A stretch of 64,000 nt of DNA from Ophioceras dolichostomum (GCA_003049485.1 PYST01000084.1:9882-73881), one strand, 5' to 3'. Positions 1 to 11,700 are shown, counted from the first letter of the stretch. Numbers and translations are program-made. Notes: generated from the sequence alone by a model not told the origin.

Positions 1-927
1 GGACACCCGTCTCGCCCGCCGCTCTCGAGGAACATCAGCCGCGTCTCCATGCGCAGCGGCAAGGAGCAGCAGGCCGCGCTGCCGGTTACGGACCGGCGGC
101 ACCACCTCTTCTTCCCGTTCCTGGGCGGCGCCGACGACCACGTCGTGCTGCGCTTCGTGCTGCAGCTGGCCAAGAACCCGCTCGTGACCGTGACGATCGC
201 GCACGTCAGCTGGCGCGAGGAAGCCGGAGCCGGAGCCGAAGCCGAAGCCGAAGCCGAAGCCGAAGCCGAAGCCGACGTTGGCACCGACGCCGACGCCGGC
301 ACCGACGTCGACACCTCCTCCCCGCCGCCCACCAAGCCCAGCACCCCGCGCGGCACCCCTCACCCGGGAGACCTTATCAAGCCGGGCAGCACGCCGCTGA
401 ACCCTTCCAAGAGCGGCGTTGTCGGCAACGGCGGCGGCAACGGCGACAACGGCGGGCTGACCAGCAGCCCCCGCACGCCGAGCAGCACCGCGGCCAACAC
501 GGTCGGCAAGGGCGCAGCAGTCGTCAAGGGCTCGGACGGCGACGACGACGACGAGGTCAACGTCGAGGACCTAGCCGTGCTCGCGACCGTGCGCTCCTCT
601 CTGCCGCCTGAGCTGGCGGGACGCGTCACCTTCGTCGAGCTCAGCAGCACGCCGCGCGAGGTGGCCGCCGCGGTGCTGGACATGGCCGTCCGCACGGTCG
701 GCGGCAAGAAGACGACGACACGCGGCAGGAGCGCCGGGGACGTGGTCGTCGTCGGACGCACGCACAGGCGGCTCGGCGATAGAGCTACCGACTACTTTGG
801 CGCCACGGGGCCGGACCTGCGCAGGACCCTGGGCGCTGTGGGCGAGCAGCTGGGGTTGGCGCCGAGCCTTGATGCCAGCTTGCTGGTTATTCAGGCTGGG
901 CGAGGGAGGGATGTGGATCTTGAGTGA
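1..927 (+). CDS. KHA1: K(+)/H(+) antiporter, C-terminal part (partial at left edge)
   Basis: The reading frame is open from base 1 and stops with TGA at 925-927, so only the last 308 residues are visible and the true start lies outside the window. The visible part corresponds to the cytoplasmic tail that follows the CPA2-type Na+/K+-H+ exchanger membrane domain in fungal Kha1 proteins. It has a universal-stress-protein-like fold with the characteristic stretches HHLFFPFLGGADDHVVLRFVLQLA, then later GDVVVVGRTHR and a closing SLLVIQ strand. The family works in endomembrane (Golgi-type) K+ and pH homeostasis. A low-complexity insert of roughly 100 residues (Ala-Glu repeat, Asp/Thr/Pro/Gly-rich) interrupts the tail domain between the first and second conserved blocks. 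Family assignment is from the tail only; membrane segments cannot be checked here. Confidence 0.8.
   Translation, partial: GHPSRPPLSRNISRVSMRSGKEQQAALPVTDRRHHLFFPFLGGADDHVVLRFVLQLAKNPLVTVTIAHVSWREEAGAGAEAEAEAEAEAEADVGTDADAGTDVDTSSPPPTKPSTPRGTPHPGDLIKPGSTPLNPSKSGVVGNGGGNGDNGGLTSSPRTPSSTAANTVGKGAAVVKGSDGDDDDEVNVEDLAVLATVRSSLPPELAGRVTFVELSSTPREVAAAVLDMAVRTVGGKKTTTRGRSAGDVVVVGRTHRRLGDRATDYFGATGPDLRRTLGAVGEQLGLAPSLDASLLVIQAGRGRDVDLE
235..270 (+). repeat. (GCCGAA)6 coding hexanucleotide repeat
   Basis: Six perfect tandem copies of GCCGAA lie in frame in the antiporter gene and encode an Ala-Glu dipeptide run, preceded by two GCCGGA copies (Ala-Gly). The unit keeps the frame, so copy-number change would only lengthen or shorten an acidic linker. 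Confidence 0.95.
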
Positions 928-1800
928 TGTGGTGGGAGGGCGTGGTATGCATCTTTGATGATTTCTTTTTTTACTTTTTTAATGTCTGATCTGGTAAATT
1001 TGTCTGTCCCGTCTGTCCGTTCTTTGTTTGGTTGGCTGCGTACACTGCGCTGAGCCTTTGCATACCTTACCTGTTGCTGTTGATCTGGGGTGCACTGATT
1101 GGTATCTATGTGGATTTGGATATTTATGGGTGGCTTTTGGTCGTTTTCTTGTCTCTCGGTTTCAACTGCCTGGACGGTAGAGAGATACCTGGTAAATTGG
1201 GTGATAGCTCATCGAGCGAGGCTGGCACGTTGGCGCCTGGTAATAACAGCGGCTTGGGATCTTGGATGGGTACGGTCGTTGCTCTTGGTTTTGTTTTCGT
1301 TCCAGGGTCAATCGAGGACAGGCGGTTGGTTTCTTGTGGAATAGGTGGGCGGTAGCTTTGGATTTTCTTCCGGATACTCCTTTTGACGACTTCATCATTT
1401 TCCTGGGCGGGAATATTTTTAGTTCTCGTTCTCGTCTTTTTCCTTCTCCAAATATTCATGAGACCACGACTTGGTGTTAGCGTTCGAGGATGACTTCCAT
1501 TTTCTGGGATTAGATCTTAGGATTTGACTTGCGCCTCAAGAAGTATACGGGAAGACAGACGCACCCACACTCGCTCTCGATTTCTCTTCGTACAGAAGGT
1601 CCGTTTCTCCCAGTCTGCCAGTCATCTGGAGTTTAAGTTGCTACGAGGTTTTCCTGGCTTGCGTGTATGGAACGGGTCTGGGACATCGCTAGCCCCCACG
1701 TACTGGCGGGTCGAGCTCCCCCTTTTCATCTGCCCCGCCCCACTTTTTCATAGGCACTATAAGCTCGGCTTTACCACTGAATTTTAAATAATTTCAAGAT
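928..1800. other. Intergenic: 3' flank of the antiporter gene
   Basis: A T-rich stretch follows the stop codon (about 960-985) and may include the 3' UTR and polyadenylation region. Short open frames on both strands lack ATG starts or any recognisable domain. I see no gene here. Confidence 0.6.
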
Positions 1801-1909
1801 GGCAACGTCGGTTAGTGGTTATTCCGTTGGCCTGCTATTACCGCAAGGAGTATCCTCAATAACAAAGCCAATGCCTTCGGGCGCGTGAGTTCGAATCTCA
1901 CCGTTGTCG
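1801..1909 (+). tRNA. tRNA-Ser(GCU), intron-containing
   Basis: The acceptor stem is GGCAACG (1801-1807) with CGTTGTC (1902-1908, one G-T pair), and the discriminator is G1909. The D loop holds AGTGGTTA. The anticodon stem is TTGGC (1827-1831) with GCCAA (1867-1871); the anticodon GCT is at 1834-1836 after T33. A 28-nt intron (1838-1865) sits after position 37, the usual place. The long variable arm forms a GCC-TTCG-GGC hairpin (1873-1882), which is the type II hallmark of tRNA-Ser. The T arm is GTGAG-TTCGAAT-CTCAC (1885-1901), providing a good B box; the A box lies at about 1808-1818. The D stem is weak (two or three pairs). It decodes AGC/AGT serine codons. Confidence 0.88.
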
Positions 1910-1916
1910 ACAACCG

Positions 1917-1933
1917 TCTTCTTTTTCTTTTTC
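1917..1933 (+). terminator. RNA polymerase III terminator of the tRNA gene
   Basis: A T-rich tract with two runs of five T lies 8 nt after the tRNA 3' end, as expected for Pol III termination. Confidence 0.75.
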
Positions 1934-2113
1934 ACCTTCTTTTCCCCTCCTATTGACCACGAATTTTCTCAACCCTCCTCCGTTTCGCTCCACCTGATTT
2001 TTTTCTTATTCTTTTCCCTCTCTCTCTCTCTTTCGCTAGATGCATGCTTTCACTCCGGTGCTCGCAATGGCTGGCCCTGCTTCGTTCACGGGAGGAAATC
2101 CCCACCGAGTCGG

Positions 2114-2848
2114 AGATAATCGAGAAATTTTGCCTCGCCTGTGCCAATCTGTCGCCGGGACTTGCCGCAGTTCTCTCATTCAGCAAAGGGACCTTGACTA
2201 CCAAGTGGTACCTAATTATCTGGCAGGTGCTCAACAGAATAATAAGACGTGGAATGGAAGCGTTGGACCGTTCGCGAACCCTAGTCCAAGCCGGATGGTT
2301 AGAATGTCCTTGGGGCGTTCGATTCATTCACTCTGCGCTCTTAATTCCCCTCAACCCAACTACCAGCATATTACCTGCATTTTCCAGGGCTGTGGCATCG
2401 AACAGACTCCCATTCCGCATGCCGGAGAAAGATCAAGAAGAGGTGAGATTTCCACCGGTTTGCTGTCATTTGCTGTGGCGTACAAAATGAAATTGATAAA
2501 GACGGGAACAAGGCCCGCCTTATCTTTCTCCGCGGCGTGTGTGTCAGTGGCTGCTGCACTAGGGCTTTTGTCATTGGCTGACAGGGACCGAAGCGACCTT
2601 ATCTCTCCCTCCGCGGGATGCTGTGTGGAAGACATCGCGCTAATTATTAGGACAACCTTCATGTTATCGAAGATCTTCGGCCAAGTGTATACTCTCTCAC
2701 TGCCTATTCCGTACGGTGTACGGGCATGTACCTTTTCTCCTCCCCCAATTCCCAACCCAAAAGGGGCGAAAACGCAGTCTTACCATCCCATCTCCCACGC
2801 CCGTGGAAATGTTCCAGCGCGGAAGGGGTGAGACCCAGCCCGCTATCA
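2114..2848 (+). promoter_or_regulatory. Cluster of GATA-factor (AreA/NIT2-type) sites
   Basis: HGATAR motifs occur at 2114-2119 (AGATAA), 2216-2221 (TTATCT), 2494-2499 (TGATAA), 2520-2525 (TTATCT), 2599-2604 (TTATCT), 2664-2669 (TTATCG) and 2843-2848 (CTATCA). In fungi, the global nitrogen activator AreA/NIT2 binds such sites in nitrate-assimilation promoters. Binding here is inferred; the density and the downstream gene support it. Confidence 0.7.
2609..2616 (+). promoter_or_regulatory. NirA/NIT4-type nitrate-specific activator site
   Basis: CTCCGCGG matches exactly the CTCCGHGG consensus known for the Zn2Cys6 activator NirA of Aspergillus. It lies 4 nt after a GATA site (2599-2604) and 828 nt before the nitrite reductase ATG. 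The pairing of a pathway-specific and a global site suggests nitrate induction combined with nitrogen repression. Confidence 0.65.
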
Positions 2849-3443
2849 AACGGATCCTGCACTTCTGGGATCCCACACCATGCTCCCGCACATGGCCAGG
2901 TACAATCTGTTGGCTCCCCAGGTTCCTCGAGAGTTTCCGGGGAGGTCCATGTTCTGCCCAGGTTCCGTCTAAGTGGATGAAGCAGAGATGCCGTGCTGCG
3001 AGTGGTGAATACCGGTTGGCCGGAGATGTGCAGATTAGCTTCATCATCCCACTAGGTATATACTTGGTCCAACAGCATCGCTCAGCTCTGTGAGTAGTGC
3101 AAGTGCTGCATGATGGCAACAAGATGCCAATGCGGCTTTTTCTGGCTTTCCCCGGGATCTCCAAGTGGCCATTCCCATCCATCTCCTCTCATGCTGGCTT
3201 ATTAGAGTGCATACCTGCCTACCAAGGTAGTTAGTCGAGCTTCCCTGCGAAGACAGCTCTTCGCAGTCCTCGATTGCCTTCCACCTGGCCCTCAATACCA
3301 CAGCCATCGATGATATTGTGGTTTTTCCCGCTCCTTTCAAAATTGTTTCTTCCTTCATCTTGAGCGGTTGGACAAGGACCTCCTGGAGACATCCTGGAGC
3401 ATCTGCATCGGTTTCTTCAGCCCCTGGGAGCGAATAAGGAGAA

Positions 3444-6400
3444 ATGGCAGACGGCGGCTGCAGAAAGAAGGTTGTGGTGGTGGGATTGGGCATGGTGGGG
3501 ATCAGCTTCGTGTAAGTCAAAAAGAGAGAGAGAGAGCCAGAGAGCGAGAGAGTGCGGGAGAGCTTTGAGGCCCACGTCCCCCTTCCTCCCTTGGAAGCTT
3601 CTCTAGTCCCTGTGCTCGTTTCTCTTACGTTTCTCTCAAAGACTGACTGCCCATGTGATGTCGGTGCCCACTTCAGTGAGAAACTCCTGAAGCTAGATGC
3701 TCGCTCTCGCGAGTACAACATTGTCGTCATCGGTGAGGAGCCTCACGTGGCATACAACCGGGTCGGGCTCACGAGCTACTTCGAACACCGGAAGGTCGAG
3801 AATTTGTTTCTGAACCCGTTAGAATGGGTGGGTGCTTCTTTTTCTTCTTCTTCTTCTTCTTCTTGTCTTTCCCGTGTCTAAGGCAAACACCTATCCACCT
3901 ATCCTGGCCTATCCGTTCATACCTTTCATACCGCATGTGGGACTTATCTCTTTCCTTCCTAACTTCAAACTTCTCCTAACTCTCCCTAACATTTCCTTCA
4001 CTTTGAGTAGTACCACGGCGTCCCCGATGGAGCGTTGAGCTACCACCTCAACACGAAAGTCACAGAGATCCACGCAGACAGGAAAACGGTGACCTGCTCT
4101 AACGGCGACGACGTCCCGTACGACATCCTGGTCCTGGCAACGGGCTCCGATGCCGTCCTGCCTCGACACACCCCGGGCCACGACGCCAACGGGGTGTTCG
4201 TATACCGCACGATCGAGGACCTAGAGAGGCTCATCGCCTTCGCCGACACGCGGAAGGGCACTGTGGGTGCGGTGGTGGGCGGTGGGCTGCTGGGGCTCGA
4301 GGCGGCCAAGGCCATGGTCGACCTGGACTGCTTCGAGAAGGTGGCGGTGGTGGAGCGCAACCGCTGGGTGCTGAGCCGGCAGCTGGACGGCGATGCGGGC
4401 TCCATGGTTGTCGGGCAGGTCCGCGACCTGGGCGTCGACGTGCTCCTGAGCAAGCGCGTGGGGCGCATCACCGTGGACGAGGCCACCAACAGCGTCGCCG
4501 GCGTGGTGTTCGAGGACGGCGAGCGGATGGCCTGCTCGACCATCTGCTTCGCCATCGGCGTGCGGCCGCGGGACGAGCTGGCTCGACGGGCCGGCATCCG
4601 GTGCGCAGACCGCGGCGGCGGCATCGTGGTCGGCGACGACCTGAGCACCAGCGTGCCGGACATCTACGCCATCGGCGAGTGCGCCAGCTGGCAGAACCAG
4701 ACCTTCGGCCTCATCGCTCCTGGCGTCGAGATGGCTGATGTGCTGTCTTTCAACCTGACCGAGGCCAAGCTCCACCAGCCCCGAGCGTTCAAGAGGCCGG
4801 ACCTGAGCACGAAGCTCAAGCTCTTGGGCGTGGAGGTGGCCAGCTTTGGCGACTTCTTTGCCGACCGTGACGGTCCACAGCAGCTCCCAGCCAAGGCAAA
4901 GGCGGCCGCCGAAAAGGCGCGCAGGGAAAAGAAGGCCGACGACGCAAAGAAGAGGCTCCTGACGGACGGGCTGCCGCCCTCGCCGGTCAAGGCGCTGACG
5001 TACAGAGACCCCTTCACCAACGTGTACAAGAAGTACATCTTCACCATGGACGGCAAGTACCTGCTCGGCGGCATGATGATCGGCGACACCAAGGACTATG
5101 TCAAGCTGGTGCCGATGGTCAAGTCGCAGAAGGAGCTCGAGGTGCCTCCCGGGGAGCTGATCCTCGGGTCGAAGAAGGGCGGCGACGGCGACGACGACGG
5201 CGACGACCTGCCCGGCGACACGCAGATCTGCTCGTGCCACAACGTAACCAAAGGCGACGTCGTCAAGTCGGTCAAGGACGGCGGCTGCAAGACGCTGGGC
5301 GACGTCAAGAAGTGCACCAAGGCCGGCACGGGCTGCGGCGGCTGCATGCCGCTGGTGACGAGCATCTTCAACAAGGCCATGGCCGACACGGGCGCCGAGG
5401 TGAAGAACCACCTGTGCCCGCACTTCGCCTACTCGCGCGCGGACCTCTACAACATCGTCATGGTCAAGCGGCTGCGGTCCCTCGCCGAGGTGATGCGCGA
5501 GGCCGGCACGCCGACGACGGGGCCCGGCTCCGACTGGGACCCGGAGCAGGCCGTGGGCTGCGAGCTGTGCAAGCCCGCGGTGGCGTCGATCCTGGCCAGC
5601 CTCTGGAACCGGCACGTCATGGACCGCGCCACGCACGGCCTGCAGGACACCAACGACCGGTTCCTGGGCAACATCCAGCGCAACGGCACCTTCAGCGTCG
5701 TTCCCCGCGTCTCGGCCGGCGAGATCACGCCCGACAAGCTGATCGCCATGGGCGAGGTCGCGCGCGACTACGGCCTGTACACCAAGATCACGGGCGGGCA
5801 GCGCATCGACCTGTTCGGCGCCCGCAAGCAGGACCTGCTCGACATCTGGCGGCGCCTCGTCGACGCCGGCATGGAGAGCGGCCACGCCTACGCCAAGTCG
5901 CTGCGCACCGTCAAGTCATGCGTGGGCACCACCTGGTGCCGCTTCGGCATCGGCGACAGCGTCGGCATGGCCGTCCGGCTCGAGGAGCGGTACAAGAGCA
6001 TCCGCGCCCCGCACAAGATCAAGGGGGGAGTCAGCGGGTGCGTGAGGGAGTGCGCCGAGGCCCAGAGCAAGGAGTAAGTACCTACCTACCCCGACCTACC
6101 TAAGCAAAGCTGGAGCCAGTCCCCCTTCAAACCCCCTTTTGGTAGCCAACCTGACTGACCAACTAACTCCCCTCCCAAACTGCAGCTTCGGCCTCATCGC
6201 CACCGACAAAGGCTTCAACATCTACGTCGGCGGCAATGGCGGTGCCAAGCCCCGCCACGCCGAGCTCCTAGCCAAAGACGTGCTCCCCTCCGACGTGGTG
6301 CCCATCCTCGACCGCTACCTGATGTTCTACATCCGCACGGCCGACAAGCTGCAGCGCACCGCCCGCTGGGTCGAGTCCCTGCCGGGTGGCATCGCCTACC

Positions 6401-7413
6401 TGCGCGACGTGGTCCTCGACGACAAGCTGGGCATCAACGCCTCGCTCGAGGCGCAGATGCAGGAGCTGGTCGACAGCTTCTTCGACGAGTGGGCCGAGGC
6501 CATCAGCAGTCCGTCCATCGCCGCCAAGTTCCGCCAGTTCGCCAACACGGACGACGGGCTCGACGGCGTCGAGGTCGAGGTGGAGAGGGGCCAGCGGCGG
6601 CCCGCCCACTGGGTCAAGGAGTCCGCCACCGACGACTTCAAGTCGCTGAGGGACCGCTGGTCCGACACCACGTGGCAGCCCGTCATGGAGGCGAGTTATT
6701 TTGCGGGCGCGGACGGCTTGCCGAACGGCCTGAGCGCGACGGTCAAGAGGGGCGACACGCAGCTCGCGCTGTGGCGCATCAGGGGCCGTTACTTCATGAC
6801 GCAGCAGATGTGCCCGCACCGCCGCGCCTTCGTGCTCTCCGACGGGCTCATCGGCGAGGACGTCGTCCCCGTCGCCGGCGCACCGCCCAGCCCGCCCTCG
6901 ACTCCTCCCCTCAGTACCGGCAGCAGCAGTGCCACCACCAGCACCAGCACCAGCAGCACGAACATCAGTAGCAGCCCCAGCAGCAGCGGCAGCTGCGCCA
7001 ACAACCCCGCCGGCGGCGCCACCGCCCCCTGGGTCTCCTGCCCGCACCACAAGCGCAACTTCGACCTCACCTCCGGCGCCTGCCGCACCGACGACGCCCT
7101 CTCCATCGCCACCTTCTCGGCCGAGGAGCGCGCCGACGGCATGGTGTACGCGCTGCTCCCGCCCGTGGACGAGCTAGACGCCGCGCTCGGCACGTCGAAG
7201 TGGCGGGTGCGCGCCGGCGAGGCGGCAGGAGCGCAGGCGGCGTTCGCGGAGCTGGACCGCAAGATCTCGTTCAAGGGGCTTCGCGCCAAGAGGCCGGGCG
7301 TCAGGGCCGTTGGGCCGGGGGCGGAGCTGCCGATGCGGAAGACGGTGGGGCTCATGGCTGCTGCTGCTGCTGGTGGAGGTGGAGGGGGTTGTGGTTCTGC
7401 GCCGGATTGGTGA
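3444..7413 (+). CDS. niiA: Nitrite reductase [NAD(P)H], sirohaem type
   Basis: Reduces nitrite to ammonium with six electrons from NAD(P)H in the cytosol, the second step of nitrate assimilation (niiA/nit-6 family). Exons: 3444-3511, 3677-3827, 4011-6073, 6186-7413, giving about 1169 aa, the normal family length. Order: N-terminal FAD/NAD(P)H Rossmann modules (KKVVVVGLGMVG near residues 8-19; GAVVGGGLLGLEAAK near 160); BFD-type [2Fe-2S] domain starting at C480/C482 and ending in GTGCGGC; ferredoxin-like and sirohaem/4Fe-4S domain with C710-x5-C716 and C750-x3-C754; C-terminal Rieske domain with C970-x-H972 and C1046-x2-H1049. The Rieske pairs are separated by a Ser/Thr/Pro-rich insert. The ATG was chosen because exon 1 encodes the complete FAD-binding strand. 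Upstream GATA and NirA sites fit nitrate and ammonium control. No nitrate reductase gene lies next to it here. Confidence 0.95.
3523..3536 (+). repeat. (AG)7 microsatellite in nitrite reductase intron 1
   Basis: Seven AG units just after the 5' splice site of intron 1 (3512-3676), followed by imperfect AG copies to about 3553. Confidence 0.9.
3838..3863 (+). repeat. (TTC)n microsatellite in nitrite reductase intron 2
   Basis: A run of TTC units with one extra T lies near the 5' end of intron 2 (3828-4010), making a long pyrimidine tract. Confidence 0.85.
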
Positions 7414-8782
7414 GGAGGGGAGGGCTGGCTGGCTCGCTTTCTGATGATGACAGTCTTAGTCTTTTTGTGTAGAGGTACAAATGTACCTACCTACCTACCA
7501 GGCAGTTTGGTTTCGGTTTCCTGGGAGGCCGGCGTTTTGAGCGAGCGGTGGATGTATGGGGATGCTGATGGGAATGGTATCAGCGACAGTGAAAGGCAAT
7601 AACAAACATACTCGGTCTGGCAAGACGGCGGGAGTTTTTTTTTTCTCGCTTAGAGCTGAGTGATTTATGAGGCAACCTCGGACTGCCTGCGGTGGGAGGA
7701 GCAAGGCGGGGAACGTAGCACACGCATGTATGATGTGGCCGAAGCGGTTTAACGAAAGAGAGAAAAGAAAACCAGTGACTTCTGCGTATTATATCCCGCG
7801 GAGCTATGAAGAACTCGTATTGTGGAAGGAACCCGGGAGGTATGAGGTGAGTAGGCGGCAGGTTGCATCGCGTACCTGGAGAAGCTACCACTCCTGTATA
7901 CCGCTCATAGCGACGCTCAAAACAAAACAACCTATCACCAATATTGCGTAAGACTCGCTGAGCGTTATATTCATTTCGTGTTCCCCCATAAGGTTGCTAT
8001 GATGGTGAGATATCCTTAAGAGCTGCGGCGATGTGGTATGCCACGGGTCAGGGGGAAGGCATCAAAACACGCAGCAAGCCTGGGTGGTCTCACGACAGTG
8101 GAAATTTCAGAGAAAGAAAGCAAAGAATAATTTCGATACATCGAAGAGTTGCGAGACAAAAGAAAAGCCTCTACCTAGAAGCGGAAGGACGATGAATTCT
8201 GCTTCCCTTGCCCTGAAAATTTTTCGCTGTTCCTTGATCTCTGAAAACTTCCTTTCCCTTTCCATCCCTAGCCTAGTTGGCGCCTCACTTGTATAATAAC
8301 GCCGATATTTTTGTGCAAAGCCTCGTCGCGAGTTTGTTCTTGGTTGTGTTTTTGTTCCTTTTTTTTTGGTTAATCCTTGCGCGTGTTCTGTTAAATTGTT
8401 TCGAAGGGTGTTGAGGTTGACGTGGAAGACGCACAGAAGAGAAGGGGGGTGGTGAGATGACACATATTGGACAAAAGAAATCCGAGCCTTCATAAACGAA
8501 AAAGAGACCGAGATGGGAGATTTATATAGAGAACCAAGAAAATCCCACAAATAAAGATAATAGTAGAGCTGGAACGCTCTGAAATGCTGTTGGCCCTTGA
8601 AGGAGGCGAACAACGCGGTTGGTGCAGTTGATGAGATGAGCAACGGAAGTGAAGACGAGGGGAGCGAGCGCGCGTCCTGCGCCGTGAATCCGTAAACTCT
8701 TGCGACCCGCCGCATGAAATAGATTTTGTTTAAAGAACGATTGGAAACAAAGGGAACGAACGACTGCCTAGACGACACGAGC
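7414..8782. other. Intergenic between convergent nitrite reductase and SREBP genes
   Basis: Convergent 3' flanks. It contains a TACC repeat (7484-7499) and T- and A-rich stretches likely to be 3' UTRs. A 235-codon minus-strand frame (8107-8814) overlaps the SREBP gene end and looks like 3' UTR. I see no gene. Confidence 0.6.
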
Positions 8783-11700
8783 TCAGCAGGAGGAAGAGTC
8801 ATCCTCTGCCGCATCGCACTCGCTCATGCTGCCATATCCCGGATCGGACTCCATGCCCACGATGCTCTTGGTGATGGCGAGGCAGCGCTGGACCATGGCG
8901 TGGCGCGTGCCCTGGTCGAGGCCGCACCTGTCGCTGGACGGGCCGCCGATCCAGATGCGCAGCGTGCCCGCGAGCCGCTCGATCGAGCCGGAGCACCTCT
9001 CGCGGGCGACCGGGTGCTGGTACAGCGAGCCGATGAGGTTGAGCGCGGCCGAGAAGCCGAGGAGCGTCAGGCGGTCGGTCGGGCCCCGGAGCATCTGGTC
9101 GACCAGTCCAAGGGCGGAGTCCTTCGGCGAGACCGATCTGAGGTGCGCGGCGACCATGGCGCAGTGCAGCGCCATCTTGGCGTCGGGGTCTGGATCGATC
9201 GGCCCGGTGGGGAAGTCGATCAGCGGAGGCAGGCGGTTGCTGTACTCCGGGTACTTGTCTGGGTTGCGCGACCGCTGCATGGCCTCCAAGGCATCCACGA
9301 TGTTGGCACCGGAGGGCCTCTCGGACAGACACGCCCTGGCAACGAGGGCCCGCACCTGGGCGTTAGACCCGATAGGCGCCACGTCCACGGCGAGTGCCAG
9401 GTCCACCTCGTCGACAGCGTTGGCGCTGCTCACGAGGCTGCCACTTTCTTTCCTTTCGTCGGCTCCAGCTGCCGTTGTATCGCCCAGGCTGGTCGTCAGC
9501 AACTGGCGCAGGACCAAGCACGACCACCAGGCGGCGACGGCGTCCATGGGCGACCGGACGGCCGGGTCCACAACCACGGCGCTCATGCCGTCGATGTCGG
9601 CCGTCACGCCATGGGTTGTGGGGCGGTTCCAGGCCAGGTTATGCGCCCGCTGCACCACCTCGTCGTTGAGAACCTCGTCGCATTCATGCTCGAGCAGCTC
9701 GGCGAGGTGGGCCGGCAGGCTGTTGTCGTCCTGCTGGGATGATGAAGATGACGATGACGAGGATGTCGAGGCCCTGCTTAGCCGGTACAGCAGCCTGGCC
9801 TGATTCCAGTACTGACGGGCCCACTTGGCTGCCACCACGTTTTGCACACCCCGAGGGCTGTCGAACAGCCGCCAGGCCAACACACGGACGTGCAGCGCCT
9901 TCAGCATCAGCCGCAGTGGCGTGTCGGGCAGCGTGAAGGAAGCCAGAAGAGTCAGCGTCAGCCGATTGTTGTTGATCTCGACGTCGCCACCCGCCAGCTG
10001 CGCGTCGAGCGCAATAGTCCAGGCTTTGACCCTCGCCGTCTCCTGATCCTCTGTCAGGCCGGTGAGCATCTGGTAGCCCCGAATTCCGATCAAATTACGC
10101 ACGCTCAGCTTCATGATCTTCAGAATTAGCGCAGCCGCCTCCAGGAAGAAGCTGTGCCTTGGAACCCAGACCGTCTGGATCGACGTGGCCCACGCCTTCC
10201 GCCGGACGTCAATGGGGGAAGCCAAACACGGCACCGGCTCGAGCTGGCCGCTGATCGCCTGCTTCTGGTCTTGCTGCTGTTCAGCCTTCTGCGATTTGGG
10301 AGCGAACATAGCCCTGAAGTAAGGCAGAACGAAGAACTGTCCAACCAGCAGGAGCACCAAGAAGAGCCTGAGTGACCCCACCAGCTGTCCGAAGGACACG
10401 GAGTAGCCTGCAGCCCCGAAATGTGTGTTCGCAACCAGCGAGCCAAGAAGGTTCAGCGGGGTTGCGAACAGGCCACGGCCCTCCGTAGTATCCTGGCTCT
10501 TCTCGCTCTCCCGCGCAGCCTCCAAGATCATCAGACCGGCCAGCGAACCAACCATCAGCTTGCCGAAGTACGGGCCGGATTCGCCCCAGCGGTTCTGCTG
10601 GATCTGCTGCTGCTGCTGTTGGATGTGCTGCTGGCGCATCATGGACGCGTTGTGCGAGAAGTTCTGTTGCGGTTGCGCGGGCACGGGATACGGTCTGCCC
10701 GAAGCTGCCGCCTCCTCGAGGATGCGCTTCATCTCATCCGGCACCGGGATCATTCCCTGTGTTTCCTGTGCGCCCGGCGTGGCCATGGGCGTGGTCATGT
10801 ATGCCCGCGCGTCGTGTGGGAACTGTATCGGCGTGGGCGGCTGCTGGAGCGGGCTCATCCCGCCGTTCATGGCTCCGGCCATGAAAAGCTTTTCGAAGGC
10901 GCCGATCCGTTGCTGCATAGTCTCGTTCTCGTGAAGTAGGCGATTGTTCCTCTTCTCGAGGTGCCTGATGTATTCGGTCGCTTTGCTAAGAACCTGATCG
11001 CAATTGTACATGTATTAATTAGTATTGAGTAGATTCCAAAAATGAGAAGAATCAACAATCATTGTACATACTGTTGCCTTGTTCAGCTTGTGCGCTGGTG
11101 TCAGACCATGCAACTCCTCGCGATCCTCGGTTGTGTCTTCGCCCCTGGCACTCTTCGACATGATGCGCAGGCTTGGGACGCTGTCTCGCAACGCGGCGAT
11201 CTTGTCGTTGAGGTTTGTCCTGTACCTCTTCTCGATCATGTTATGGGCGGTCTTCTTGACCGGGTGATCGAGGTCATCATCGTCGTCGTCATCCTCATCC
11301 GCCGAAGACTTCCTCTTTCGACTGCTCGCCTTGGACGGCTCGTGGGCCTCTGGAGAGGAGGCATCGCCCTTCTCCTTGTCGCTGGGACTCGACTGCGGGC
11401 TCGGCTCGCTCTTGGGCGAGTGGTACTGTAGGTGGGCTGGCATGGCGATATTCCTCAGACTCTCCTTCTGCGCAGGCGTCAGGGCCTGGAGGGTACGGGC
11501 GCTTGGGTTGGGACGGATGTGGCCCTCTGCCAGTGCAAAGGGAAAGTTATTTTGCGCCTGCTCCGGGTCCAAGGCTATGGGACTGATGACGGCGCCTCCA
11601 GGGGCAACAGGAAACTGATTGGGGTGGACGTGATGAGGGAGCGGTTGGTTTGGGAAAGGATGCTGCTGGTGCGCAACGGCTGGGCCGACGGCGGTCTGGA

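Larger units (their letters stand above)
1934..3443. other. Intergenic: nitrite reductase upstream region
   Basis: About 1.5 kb of regulatory DNA between the tRNA and the nitrite reductase start. It holds a CT dinucleotide run (about 2020-2033), several HGATAR sites and one NirA-type site, listed separately. A 263-codon open frame (2040-2831) crosses it but has no recognisable domain and covers the binding sites, so I treat it as chance. Confidence 0.6.

Noticed and set aside
2040..2831. 263-codon open frame on the plus strand before nitrite reductase
   Set aside because: It has no recognisable domain or family pattern, starts in a CT-repeat leader and covers the GATA/NirA sites; it is more likely chance in promoter DNA.
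4221..5885. 554-codon minus-strand frame
   Set aside because: Exact antisense shadow of the GC-rich nitrite reductase exon; its composition (Ala/Val/Asp/His/Leu) is typical of such shadows.
8107..8814. 235-codon minus-strand frame past the SREBP stop
   Set aside because: Overlaps the SREBP 3' end and 3' UTR, lacks any domain and has low-GC non-coding composition.
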